Below, piece by piece: positions 17,643-26,986 of a DNA stretch of 64,000 nucleotides (position 1 is the first letter of the stretch; the number at the start of each line of letters is the position of its first letter). The stretch spans positions 5,583,501-5,647,500 of the forward strand of contig NZ_JANADR010000001.1 in assembly GCF_024199925.1 (NCBI RefSeq), read 5' to 3'. Made by a program: the position numbers and the translations under genes. This stretch comes from Bradyrhizobium sp. CCGUVB1N3 (GTDB lineage Bacteria; Pseudomonadota; Alphaproteobacteria; Rhizobiales; Xanthobacteraceae). A model generated the notes under the pieces. The model saw only the letters and a program-made list of their open reading frames with translations. It was not told the origin of the DNA and ran no database searches.

Positions 17643-17815
17643 TGATTCCCAAATCTTGTCTTTGCCCGTCTTGCGGCCAAAGCAGCCCTCGCGTGCAAAT
17701 TGACCGGGCCAAGCACGGCCGTCTTGGTCGTTCCGGCACCGGCGAACGGCCTAAACGGCACCCGCGCCGGTTTCCCATGCGCCTGTGGCAGCTACGCCAC
17801 CACCCGACGAGCAGC
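17643..17815 (-). promoter_or_regulatory. Duplicated, structured 5' leader of autotransporter (copy A)
   Basis: The ~170 bases directly upstream of the start codon are shared with the segment upstream of the next autotransporter (20428-20586). The most conserved ~98 bases (17718-17815) can fold, on the minus strand, into stems such as GTGGC-GTAGCT-GCCAC (17785-17800) and CGGC-GCGGGT-GCCG, plus a GGGAAACCGG core. Shared position next to both starts suggests a common promoter or a cis-acting RNA leader. It could also simply be part of the gene duplication. Confidence 0.45.
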
Positions 17816-17820
17816 ACCGC

Positions 17821-17901
17821 GCCTTCCGCCGGCATTTCGGCAGCCGCCCCTCGGACTTTCGCGAAGCGGCGAAATGCGTTTGGCGTGAGCAGCCGGGCTG
17901 A
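17821..17901 (+). pseudogene. AraC-family regulator, C-terminal scrap
   Basis: Plus-strand reading gives 'AFRRHFGSRPSDFREAAKC' and then stops at 17899-17901. This is the end of the second helix-turn-helix of an AraC protein ('F.RHFG..PSD.R' is the family signature). It adjoins the duplicated leader directly; everything upstream of the scrap is missing. Confidence 0.6.
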
Positions 17902-17922
17902 GGCCGCTTAAGGCCAATCCTC

Positions 17923-20424
17923 CTACCAGCTCACCTTCAGCGATCCCGTGCCGGCGTAGCTCTGGCTGACTTTCGAGAATTCGCCGGTGAAGCGCGCGGA
18001 CAGCTCCGACCAACTGTTCAGGGCGAGGCGCGAGCCGACCTCGACCCGGCCGGCGTCGGACGCGGCGCGCGCGCCTTCGACGGTGAATGCGGGAACCGGC
18101 ATCGTGATCAACGTCGCTGTGACGTCGCGGGTCGGCGAGAATTCGTGCACCCAGGCGAGGTTGGCGAACGGCATCCACATCATGCCGTTGCCGACATTGA
18201 ACCGGCCGTCGAACTTGGTGCCGAGGAAGACCGGCAGCGAGGAGACGTTGTGCGACGCGTAGCTCAAGCCCAGCACGCCGGGTCCGGCTCCGGCGACGCT
18301 GGTCTCGGTATAGCCCGCCTGCCACAGCCGCGCGGCCTGGAGCGCCGCGAACGGCGTCACCGCGACGGTGCCGAAGTCATAGCTGCGACCGATCTCGAGG
18401 CGCCCGCCAAACTGGTCGCTGCCGAACGATCCCTTGGCGATCTCGTCAGCGCCGATGCCGGTGATGGAGCGCGTGGTGGAGTTGTTGAAATGGCTGTAGG
18501 CGAGCTGCGCCGAAACGTAAGTCGCGCCGAACTTCTGCATCGCATAGGCGCCGACATGCGCGCCGTCGACCCGGCCCGAGGTGGCGCGATCGTCGACATT
18601 GAAGCTCGCGCTGGAGCCGCCGACGGCGAGGCCGACGAGCAGGTCGGGACCAAAGAGATGATCGACGCCGGCCGATCCGCCCGCGATGCGATCGTTGAAG
18701 CTCGCGCTGCCGGTGGTCGCGTTGCCGCTCAGCGACTGCCCGGCGCCGAAGCCTGCGGCCCAGGCATTCGATTGCGGCTGCACCAGCGGCGGCGCCTTGA
18801 GCGCGTTGAAGGCCGAGGTGACGGGGCGTTCCGAGGCGTAGCCGAGCGCACCCGCGCCCGGCACCTCGCCACGGTGACCCGCGCGCCACGCATCCATCTG
18901 GCCGTCCATGGTCTGGCCGAACAGCGCACCCGCGTTGAACGCGGTGTTCTGCGTTCCGCTGGTGCCCTCGCCCGAGAGCTGGTCGAGCACGCGCACCGAG
19001 CCTGCCTGCAATAGCTGCGTAAAGAACGTCGCAGCGCTACCGGTCAGTGCGGTCGAATAACCGGCTTCGAGCGCGTTGCCGACCGCGCGCTGGTTGGCGG
19101 TCTCGCCCGCGACCGCGCCGAAGCTTTGGCGCGTCAGGGTCACGTCGACCGAAGCGGCGTTATAGGTCGCGGCCGCGTTGAAGAAAGCCGACGACGAGGT
19201 GACGCTCGCGAACTGACCATTGATGGAGGCGCCGCTCACCAGGACGTCCTTGTAGGTCGTCGTCGTCCCGTACAGCCCGGGCTGCAGCACCGTGCGCAAA
19301 GTGCCGTTGAGGTTGGCTTGGTCTACCTACAGACCGTCATAATTGCCGGTATTGTCGACGCGCAGAGCCAGCGTGCCCTGCGCCGTCTGGGTGAACATGC
19401 CGCCGAAGCTCAGATTGTACGCCGAAAGCGCCGTCCCCGGATCGGTGATTGTGATCAACCCGGCATTGGTCAGGCTGTTGCCGGTACCAGCGAGGAACAT
19501 CCGCCCGTCCAACGTACCGTTGTTGGTGATCGTGGTGCCGGTTGTGGCGAGGTAGGAGCCCAGCGAGGCGCCGCCCTTGATCATGCCATTATTGATGATT
19601 GTAGTATTGTTGCCGACGATACTGATCGCCTGGGACGCGCTGATGGTGCCGGCGTTGGTCATGGTGTTGCCGTCACCCCAGATGAGGACACCCCCGCCCA
19701 AGGCGCCGACTGCCGTGATCGTGCCGGTGTTGGTAAAGTTGTTGCTAGCGTCCAGGTAGACGCCGACGCCACCGCTCGCACCTGTGCCGCCGCCGACCGT
19801 AATGGTGCCGGAATTCGAGATGGTGCTGCCTGTCACGTCGGCGGCGATGCCATAAGATCCCGTGCCGGTCAGGGTGATCGTGCCGGAATTGGTCACCGTG
19901 CCGCCGCTGCCGTGCGCAACAATCCCACGGACATGCTGCGCCGCCGAACTGATGGTCCCGGTATTGGAGAGAGCGTTGTTGATGCCGACTGTGTACAGGC
20001 CGATGGCGCTGTCGCCGAGCGTCATCGTGCCGGCATTGGTAAAGACGTTACTGTCGATTCCCCGCATGCCGACACTGCTGTCGCCGACATCAATGGCGCC
20101 ATTGTTGACCGCGGTGTTGCCGGCACCGAGATTGATCGCCGTCTGAGCCGTGCCGACCGTGATCGAGGCCCCCGGCTGCACCGTCAGCGCCAGATTGTTT
20201 TCGACACCGGTGCCGAAACCAGTGTTGGTCGCGCCGCTGCAGGTCACCGTGCTGCCGGACTGCACGCAAGCCGCGACCGCCGGCCCTGACGGCATCGCGA
20301 CCAAGGCGGCCATCGACAACACAAGCGGCATGGCACGCGTCAGGGACTGACCGGCCTCCATTTTGGCGGAGAAAAGTGTTGAATCGGCCGCCTTCACCCG
20401 CGCCGTGCCGCTCTTCGATTTCAT
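17923..20424 (-). pseudogene. Autotransporter split by an in-frame amber codon
   Basis: From ATG 20424 the frame gives a signal peptide, 'CVQSGSTVTCSGATNTGFG' and a beta-helix passenger, then stops at a TAG (19327-19329) in 'NTGNYDGL-stop-VDQANLNGTLR'. The same frame continues without any other stop to 17923 and encodes the rest of the passenger and a full barrel ending 'SLKVSW'. The intact paralogue has tryptophan at this place ('DGMWVNGQANLDGTLR'), so a TGG-to-TAG change explains it. The N-terminal piece (about 365 aa) would lack a barrel; the C-terminal piece would lack a signal. Unless the amber is suppressed or the base is a sequencing error, the gene is dead. Confidence 0.88.
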
Positions 20425-20427
20425 CAG

Positions 20428-20586
20428 TGATTCCCAAAGTCTTGCGGCCAAAGCAGCCCTCGCAGGCAAATTGACCGGGCAAAGCATGGCCGTCTTGGTC
20501 GTTCCGGCACTGGCCATTGGCCTAAACGGCACTCGCGCCGGTTTCCCATGCGCCTGTGGCAGCTACGCCACCACCCGACGAGCAGC
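20428..20586 (-). promoter_or_regulatory. Duplicated, structured 5' leader of autotransporter (copy B)
   Basis: Counterpart of the 17643-17815 leader, directly upstream of the start at 20424. The conserved core (20488-20586) keeps the GTGGC...GCCAC stem-loop (20556-20571) and the GGGAAACCGGC segment on the minus strand. Differences between copies are scattered point changes and a deletion of about 14 bases near the start-proximal end. Confidence 0.45.
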
Positions 20587-20941
20587 CCTTGTCCGGCACG
20601 TGGTAGGGCCAGTCGCAAGGCGCACACACAAACGGGCCAGCTAATATGTGTTTATCGTCTCATGCAGTCTGAAACGCGCGAGCGCGGCTGCAATGGATCG
20701 CGTGAATTGTGAAAGGTGGGAATCGAACCACGGACAAATCAGATGGGTAGGACGCCAGTTCAATTTTCGTCGCTACCCAGATTCCTACCCTTGTGAGAAT
20801 CGCTAGCGGTTACTCACCGCGTTCCTTAGCGCTTCATGTGGCGTCAGATCGGGAATCGAACCACCTGAGATTGCAGTATAATCTCGTTATGCGCCCCATG
20901 GGCTATTCATGCGCAGGTCGGCGATGCAATTCGAGCACCCG
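20587..20941. other. Intergenic region with two tRNA T-arm-like segments
   Basis: No protein gene is supported. On the minus strand 'TGGTTCGATTCCC' occurs twice (around 20712-20724 and 20851-20863), resembling tRNA T-arms. Upstream of the second, GAGATT-ATACTGC-AATCTC forms a stem with a 7-base loop like an anticodon arm. The acceptor stems do not pair, so these are at best decayed tRNA relics. Confidence 0.25.
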
Positions 20942-23900
20942 CTACCATGCATATCGCACTATTCCTTTTCCGGCGTAGCTTCGGGTGACGTTGGAGAACT
21001 CGCCTTCGAAGGTCGCAGCGGCTGACCAGCCGTTGGTCCACTTCAGTTCGGCGGACGCCGTGGTCAGCGCCGAGTCGGACGCTTGCGCCGCGCCGTTCAC
21101 GACGAAGCTTGCGCCGGGCAATGCCTGGAAGGTCGCGGAGACGGCGCGGTCGGGATTGAAATCATGCGCCCACGCGGCCCGACCGCGCAGTGTCAGGATC
21201 GCATCGCCGATCGCAAATGACTTGTCGCCGCGCAAACCGAGCTCGCTGCGGCTGTCGGTGACATCCCTCGCGCCATAGGCGAGCGCGAAGGTATTGGCGC
21301 CGGAGAGAACGCCTTCCGCATAGGCGGGCAGACCGAAGGTCGTGAACTGTGCGGCGGCATAGGGCGTGAGGCCGATGCCGCCCATCCATGGCGCGACAAA
21401 GCGAGTGCCGCCTTCGAGGCGGCCCGAGAAGGCATTGGCGTTGAACGCCGCATGCAGGCGATCGATGCCGGCCACGGTCACGGTACGGTCGGTGGTGACG
21501 GACTGCCAGCCATAGGCCAACGCCGCGGTGATGTAGGCGGCGCCGACGGTGTGGCGCAAATAGGCGCCGGCCTGGAACAGGTCGGAACGTCCGCTGCCCA
21601 ATCCATTGACGACAAAATTAGTGCCGCCGCCGGCCAGCGCGAAACCGGCCAGCGTATAGGGCGAGATGCGATAGTCGGCACCGACGGCGGTGCCGTAGAT
21701 GCGGCTGGTGGCCGTGTTTGATCCGGCGGTGACGCTGCCATCGGTGGTCTGCGCGCCGCCATAACCTGCCGCCCAAACGCTCCAGCGCTGCGCGAAGGCT
21801 GGCGCCGGTGCCTTTTGATAGATCGCGGCGTAAGCCTCGCGCTCGGCGCCGGTCTTCACTGAAACTGTCGCGCTGTCGTCAGTGAATTGCGATGCTCCGT
21901 TCGAGGACGAAACCGGATCGCCACGTTCGCTCATGAAGGGATCGGTCATCACGCCCATGAACTGGGTCATCGCGTTGAAGGTGGCCTGCTGTGAGCCCGT
22001 GGCGGATTGCCCGGACGCTTGCGTCAGACCCCCTGCGGACAGCGCGCTGTACACCATCGGAATGCCGCCGGTGCTGTTGAAGTAGTTGGTGAGCGCGTTG
22101 CCGACGTTCTGCGCATTGCCGTTGAGGCCGGTCGGGATGGCGAAGTTCAGCAGCAGGTTGAGATAGGCGTGGGTCGAATCGTAGCTCAGCGTTGCGTGGA
22201 AGTTCGTCGGCAGGTTGGTATTCGCGACCGAATTGAACGTGCCGCTGACGCCGCCCGCGGCGGTCAGGATGGTGTACTGCTTCGCAACATAACTGCCGCT
22301 GGCATAAACCGCATTCAGCGTGGCATTGCCGAGCGTCGCCGTGCCTGACACGCTGGCGAACGAGGCGGTCGAAGGATTGATCTGCACCAGATAGATCGCG
22401 CCGGAAGCGAGGGCCAAGCTCCCGGTCACCGTGGTCGAGGTGCCTGCCACGCCGGTGCCGGGCGCAAAGGTGCCACCGCTGGCGACCGAGAGGTTTGCCA
22501 CGGTGCCGTTGCCGGTCAGCGCGCCACCCGTGATCGTGACCTGGCCATTGATCGTACCGGTGTTGTTGGTGACCCCGGCGGTATTGGTGAGGCCTCCGCT
22601 CAGCGTTCCCGCATTGTTGGTCGTGCCACTGTTGGTCAGGAGACCCGATACCGTTGCGCCGGCGCTGTTGTTGAACGTGCCGGCGTTGTTGACAGTGCCG
22701 GTCCAGGTCAGATTGTTGGTGATGGTCCCGGCGTTGGAAACGACATTGCCGATCCAAATGGAATTGTTGGTGATGCTGCCGGTGTTGGTGGCAACGTTGG
22801 CGGCATAAGTGCCGCCGTTGCTCACGCTGCCCGCATTGTTGAGATCGTCGGTCACGCTGCCACCGGCGGCGACCGTGATCGTGCCGCCAGCGCTGTTGGT
22901 GATGCCGCCGACGACAGCGGTCAATTGCCCGCCATTGGCAACGGTGATGACGCCGCTGTTGGTCAGTAACCCCTGGAGCGTGTAGTTGCCGGCAGTGCCA
23001 ATCGCCAATGTCGCGCCGTTGGCATTGGCGAAGGTCGAATCGCTGGTCACGGTGCTACCGACATTGAACGTGCCGCCGGCATTGTTGGCGATCGCGCCAT
23101 TGATGGCACCGCCATTGGCGTTGACGGTCGCACTGTTGGTGAGGCCGCCTGTGATGGTGCCTGACGTCGTCAGCGTGCCGCCGGTCACCGTGGCGCCGCC
23201 GTTGAGCTGGCCAGCGTTAGTCGTCGTGCCCGCGGTGTTGGTCAGCAGGCCGGATACCGTGCCGCCAGCGTTGTTGTTGAACGTTGCCGCATTGTTGACC
23301 ACGCCGGTGATGGTCGCGTTGTTGTCGACGGTGCCGGTGCCGGAAATCGCCACCGTTCCGGCAATCAGGTTGTTGTTGACGATTGAGCCGCCCGTCGCTG
23401 TCGCGCCGCCGTTGAGCTGGCCGGCGTTGGTCGTCGTGCCCGCGCTGTTGGTCAACAGGCCCGACACTGTTGCGCCGGCGCCGTTGTTGAACGTGCCGGC
23501 GTTGTTGACAGTGCCGGTCCAGGTCAGATTGTTGGTGATGGTCCCGGCGTTGGAAACGACATTGCCGGTCCAAATGGAATTGTTGGTGATGCTGCCGGTG
23601 TTGGTGGCGACGTTGGCGGCATAAGTGCCGCCGTTGCTCACGCTGCCCGCATTGTTGAGATCGTCGGTCACGCTGCCACCGGCGGCGACCGTGATCGATC
23701 CGCCTGCGTTGTTGGTGATGCCGCCGACGACAGCGGTCAATTGCCCGCCATTGGCAACGGTGATGACGCCGCTGTTGGTCAGTAACCCCTGGAGCGTGTA
23801 GTTGCCGGCAGTGCCAATCGCCAATGTCGCGCCGTTGGCATTGGCGAAGGTCGAATCGCTCGTGACAGTGCCGCCGACATTGAATATGCCGCCGGCATTA

Positions 23901-26281
23901 TTCGCGATCGGGCCGTTGATGGCGCCGCCATTGGCATTGACGGTCGCGCTGTTGGTGAGGCCGCCTGTGATGGTGCCTGATGTCGTCAGCGTGCCGCCGG
24001 TCACGGTGGCGCCGCCGTTGAGCTGGCCGCTGTTGGTCGTCGTCCCCGCGGTGTTGGTCAGCAGGCCGGATACCATGCCGCCGGCGTTGTTGTTGTTGAA
24101 CGTCGCCGCATTGTTGACCACGCCGGTGATGGCCCCGTTATTGTCGACGCTGCCGGTGCCGGAAATCGCCACCGTTCCCACAATCAGATTGTTGTTGACG
24201 ACCGAGCCGCCGGTCACTGTCGCGCCGCCATTGAGCTGACCGGCGTTGGTCGTCGTGCCCGCGGTATTGGTCAGCAAGCCGGATACCGTGCCGCCGGCGT
24301 TGTTGTGGAACGTCGCCGCATTGTTGACCACGCCGGTGATGGTCGCGTTATTGTCGACGGTGCCGGTGCCGGAGATGTCGACGGTGCCGGCAATCAGGTT
24401 GTTGTTGACGACCGAGCCGCCGGTGATGGTGGCGCCGCCGTTGAGCTGGCCGTTGTTAGTCGTCGTTCCCGCGGTGTTGGTCAGCAGGCCGGATACTGTG
24501 CCACCCGCGTTGTTGTTGAACGTCGCCGCATTGTTGACCACGCCGGTGATGGTCGCGTTATTGTCGACGGTGCCGGTGCCGGAGATGTCGACGGGACCGG
24601 CAATCAGGTTGTTGTTGACGACCGAGCCGCCGGTCACTGTCGCGCCGCCGTTGAGCTGGCCGGCGTTGGACGCCGTGCCAGCGGTGTTGGTGAACAGGCC
24701 CGATACCGTGCCGGTACTCTGGTTGACGAAGGTGCCGGCATTCGAAATCGTGCCGGTCCAGGTGCCGGCGTTGCTTAGCAAGCCGCTGTCGTTGGTCGCA
24801 TTTCCGATCCAGACGCCATTGTTGTAAATGGCGCCGCCAGCGCCGTTGCTGGCGATGTCGCCGGTCCATACTCCCGTCGAGGTGTTGGTGATGGTGCCGG
24901 TGTTGGTATTGACCCTGGCGTTGTAGGCGCCGCTGTTGGTGACGGTGCCGGTGTTGTCGAGATCGTCATTGACGGTGCCGCCCTGCGCCACGGTGATGAC
25001 GCCGCTGTTGGTGATACCGGTCGTGGCCGTCAGCGTGCTGGTGCCGTCGACGCCGATGGTGCCGGAATTGTTGATCGTGGTGGCGGTTGCGGTGGCGCCC
25101 GTCAGGTTCAGCGTTCCCGACGTCACCGTCCAGGCCTGGGTGGTGGCACTCGAGGCGTTCGACAGCGTCCAGGTGCTGGATCCTGATTTGTTGAACTGCG
25201 TGAAATTCTGATATTGCGAGCCGAGTTGCGACAGGTCGAACGAACTGTCGGTGGTGCCGCCGAGCACCAGCGCGCTGGTGCCGTTGCCGACGACGTTGCC
25301 GCTGATGCTGGAGCCAGCCCGCAGCTCGAGGCTGTTGGTGCCGCCCGTGAAGTAGATTGCGGTGCTGCCGGAAATGGCTCCCGCATTGATGATCGTCAGG
25401 TTTTGTCCGACGATGCCATAGCCCGTGGCCCCTCTCGCTCCGACGTTGGAATAGCCGGCGGCGTCGCCGCCCAGCCCGCCGCTCCCCGCCGAAATCGTGC
25501 CGTTGTTGGTGATTGCGGCCCCGTTGGCGTTGGTCACCGTGATGCCGTTGCCGCCGTTGCCGCCGGCGCCGGCAGCGCCGGTATAGCTGCCGCCGGTGAC
25601 TCCAATACCGCCGACACCGCCATCACCGCCCTGTACGGTGACACCACCATTCACGGTGAGAGCGACACCGGTGTTAGCGCCGTTCACAACGATTCCGCTG
25701 CCGCCGCCGCCACCACCACCGCCGCCGCCGATGGACGACGGAAAGGAGAAGTTGATGATGCCCGAGCCGCCGGTGCCGCCGTTGCCGCCTGTTGCTCCGA
25801 CGCTGATCGTCGTCGTGCCGGTGGCACTGACCGTGGTGCCGGCGCCGCCAGCGCCGCCGCCGCCGCCGCCCGCTCCCTGAGAGGAGGCGCTGCCACCGCC
25901 GCCGCCGTTGTCGGACCCACCGCCGCCGCCGCCATTGCCGTTCCCGCCGGTCCCTCCGCTGCCACCGCCACCGCCCGTTGAAGTCCCGTCGCCGGCGAGA
26001 CCCGCAGCCCCGCCGCCACCCGGGGTGCTGCGGTTCGGTGCGTTACCGCCGTTGCCGCCGTTTTGCCCGATCGACTGGGCGTAGGAAGGTGCCGGTGCCG
26101 CCAGAATGATGATGGATGCGACGCCGGCCATCCAGCCGAGCCGGCTCTGGTGGCCGGTCGGCTGAATTGGCGTCAATGGAGCCGGCGAACGCCGATCGAA
26201 ACCTGTTCCGGTTGAAATGATACGCACCGTAAGACCGCCTGATCCGTTCCCGGAGATGCCGGGCTTTCTGCCGGTCGACAT
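20942..26281 (-). CDS. Giant repeat-rich autotransporter (about 1779 aa)
   Basis: ATG 26281 is taken as start; an in-frame GTG at 26347 is possible. A long basic leader and a hydrophobic segment ending 'APSYAQS' form an extended signal peptide. A glycine-rich stretch (~residues 75-180, runs of GGGG with N/S/T) follows, then ~1100 residues of 'NNAGTFNN..GTVSGLLTNTAGTTTNAGQLNGG'-type repeats that predict a very long beta-helix. The last ~280 residues are an autotransporter barrel ending 'IVRYAW', close to that of the 1207-aa protein. Tandem DNA repeats of 210 bp and an 816-bp duplication show recent passenger growth. Likely a surface adhesin or aggregation factor; no ligand can be inferred. Confidence 0.92.
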   Translation of the reverse strand: MSTGRKPGISGNGSGGLTVRIISTGTGFDRRSPAPLTPIQPTGHQSRLGWMAGVASIIILAAPAPSYAQSIGQNGGNGGNAPNRSTPGGGGAAGLAGDGTSTGGGGGSGGTGGNGNGGGGGGSDNGGGGGSASSQGAGGGGGGAGGAGTTVSATGTTTISVGATGGNGGTGGSGIINFSFPSSIGGGGGGGGGGSGIVVNGANTGVALTVNGGVTVQGGDGGVGGIGVTGGSYTGAAGAGGNGGNGITVTNANGAAITNNGTISAGSGGLGGDAAGYSNVGARGATGYGIVGQNLTIINAGAISGSTAIYFTGGTNSLELRAGSSISGNVVGNGTSALVLGGTTDSSFDLSQLGSQYQNFTQFNKSGSSTWTLSNASSATTQAWTVTSGTLNLTGATATATTINNSGTIGVDGTSTLTATTGITNSGVITVAQGGTVNDDLDNTGTVTNSGAYNARVNTNTGTITNTSTGVWTGDIASNGAGGAIYNNGVWIGNATNDSGLLSNAGTWTGTISNAGTFVNQSTGTVSGLFTNTAGTASNAGQLNGGATVTGGSVVNNNLIAGPVDISGTGTVDNNATITGVVNNAATFNNNAGGTVSGLLTNTAGTTTNNGQLNGGATITGGSVVNNNLIAGTVDISGTGTVDNNATITGVVNNAATFHNNAGGTVSGLLTNTAGTTTNAGQLNGGATVTGGSVVNNNLIVGTVAISGTGSVDNNGAITGVVNNAATFNNNNAGGMVSGLLTNTAGTTTNSGQLNGGATVTGGTLTTSGTITGGLTNSATVNANGGAINGPIANNAGGIFNVGGTVTSDSTFANANGATLAIGTAGNYTLQGLLTNSGVITVANGGQLTAVVGGITNNAGGSITVAAGGSVTDDLNNAGSVSNGGTYAANVATNTGSITNNSIWTGNVVSNAGTITNNLTWTGTVNNAGTFNNGAGATVSGLLTNSAGTTTNAGQLNGGATATGGSIVNNNLIAGTVAISGTGTVDNNATITGVVNNAATFNNNAGGTVSGLLTNTAGTTTNAGQLNGGATVTGGTLTTSGTITGGLTNSATVNANGGAINGAIANNAGGTFNVGSTVTSDSTFANANGATLAIGTAGNYTLQGLLTNSGVITVANGGQLTAVVGGITNSAGGTITVAAGGSVTDDLNNAGSVSNGGTYAANVATNTGSITNNSIWIGNVVSNAGTITNNLTWTGTVNNAGTFNNSAGATVSGLLTNSGTTNNAGTLSGGLTNTAGVTNNTGTINGQVTITGGALTGNGTVANLSVASGGTFAPGTGVAGTSTTVTGSLALASGAIYLVQINPSTASFASVSGTATLGNATLNAVYASGSYVAKQYTILTAAGGVSGTFNSVANTNLPTNFHATLSYDSTHAYLNLLLNFAIPTGLNGNAQNVGNALTNYFNSTGGIPMVYSALSAGGLTQASGQSATGSQQATFNAMTQFMGVMTDPFMSERGDPVSSSNGASQFTDDSATVSVKTGAEREAYAAIYQKAPAPAFAQRWSVWAAGYGGAQTTDGSVTAGSNTATSRIYGTAVGADYRISPYTLAGFALAGGGTNFVVNGLGSGRSDLFQAGAYLRHTVGAAYITAALAYGWQSVTTDRTVTVAGIDRLHAAFNANAFSGRLEGGTRFVAPWMGGIGLTPYAAAQFTTFGLPAYAEGVLSGANTFALAYGARDVTDSRSELGLRGDKSFAIGDAILTLRGRAAWAHDFNPDRAVSATFQALPGASFVVNGAAQASDSALTTASAELKWTNGWSAAATFEGEFSNVTRSYAGKGIVRYAW
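22615..24740. repeat. Nested tandem repeats in the giant autotransporter (816-bp and 210-bp periods)
   Basis: A block containing GTGCCGGTCCAGGTCAGATT at 22695 recurs at 23511 (period 816 bp, 272 codons). To its right, units of 210 bp (70 codons) repeat with TTGTTGACCA at 24111, 24321 and 24531. Both periods are multiples of three, so copy-number change keeps the frame. Confidence 0.85.
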
Positions 26282-26464
26282 CGCCTTTGCAATTGAATCT
26301 TGCCGGCGGAGATGTGAGTCGCCGGCCAATGGTCGGCAGTTAGCCACCCACGGGGCGTCGGTGTCCTGAAAGGGGGACGGTTACTTTCTGAAGCTTTTCT
26401 GATATTTGCGTTTCAGCCCGCTTCTATTGCCGAAATTTCGGATATTGCCTGGGCAGCGCGAGCC

Positions 26465-26905
26465 TTGAGCTTCGATCGATGGAACGGGATCGCGCTGTAT
26501 CATGTCGGCCTTGCGCAAATTAGAACGGGTCGCTTCGAGGATGCGCTGGCGCCCCTCAAGCAAGCGGACCGCTTTGACACGCCGCAGGTCTTGCTCCTTG
26601 GCATGGGGATGATCGGCGCAGGCTGGGCCAATCTGCCGATGGGCCGCGCCGGGGGCGCTGTGCCCTGGCTGCTGAAGTCGTCAGCCAGCGGTCGCACATA
26701 TATGCCGCTGGCGGCGGCCTATCAGCAAATGGGACGAATCGACCACACCAGAGCGACGATAGAAAAGAGCCCTCGAATTACGGCCCGGCTCGACCATGCG
26801 CAACGTGCCACCACCAACTGCAACAAACGCCAGCTAAGCGAAGATGTCCGCTCTGCGGCTGCATCTGGAGAAGCGGGGGTTCGCAGTTTTGTTACGGACG
26901 ATGGG
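26465..26905 (+). pseudogene. TPR-protein remnant (cyclase-associated TPR type)
   Basis: Plus-strand translation shows 'LAQIRTGRFEDALAPLKQAD', then 'GAGWANLPMGR..AVPWLLKS', 'SGRTYMPLAAAYQQMGRIDH', a tetratricopeptide pattern known from the C-termini of rhizobial adenylate cyclase/TPR regulators. The usual N-terminal cyclase and winged-helix domains are absent and there is no proper start. After ~26820 the phase changes ('SALRLHLEKRGF' lies in another frame). It is a decayed 3' fragment next to the tRNA-Phe repeat. Confidence 0.6.
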
Positions 26906-26913
26906 AAATTTAG

Positions 26914-26986
26914 TGCCCAGGGGCGGAATCGAACCACCGACACTGCGATTTTCAGTCGCATGCTCTACCAACTGCGCCACCTGGGC
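26914..26986 (-). tRNA. tRNA-Phe(GAA), left copy with altered D-arm
   Basis: A complete 73-base cloverleaf: acceptor GCCCAGG/CCTGGGC, anticodon loop CTGAAAA (anticodon GAA), T-arm GGTGG-TTCGATT-CCGCC, discriminator A; CCA is not encoded. Compared with the copy at 30979-31051 it reads TGGCGCAG instead of TAGCTCAG, that is G at positions 9 and 12. G12 cannot pair with A23, and the 9-12-23 base triple is lost, so this copy may be impaired or a pseudo-tRNA. Confidence 0.85.

Noticed and set aside
17643..17815. Cobalamin or c-di-GMP-I riboswitch in the shared autotransporter leader
   Set aside because: The GGGAAACCGG and GGCCTAAAC-like pieces are suggestive, but the other conserved blocks of either class are missing on both strands.
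22500..24800. CRISPR-like regular repeats
   Set aside because: The periodic units are in-frame coding repeats of the autotransporter passenger, with no unique spacers and no cas genes.
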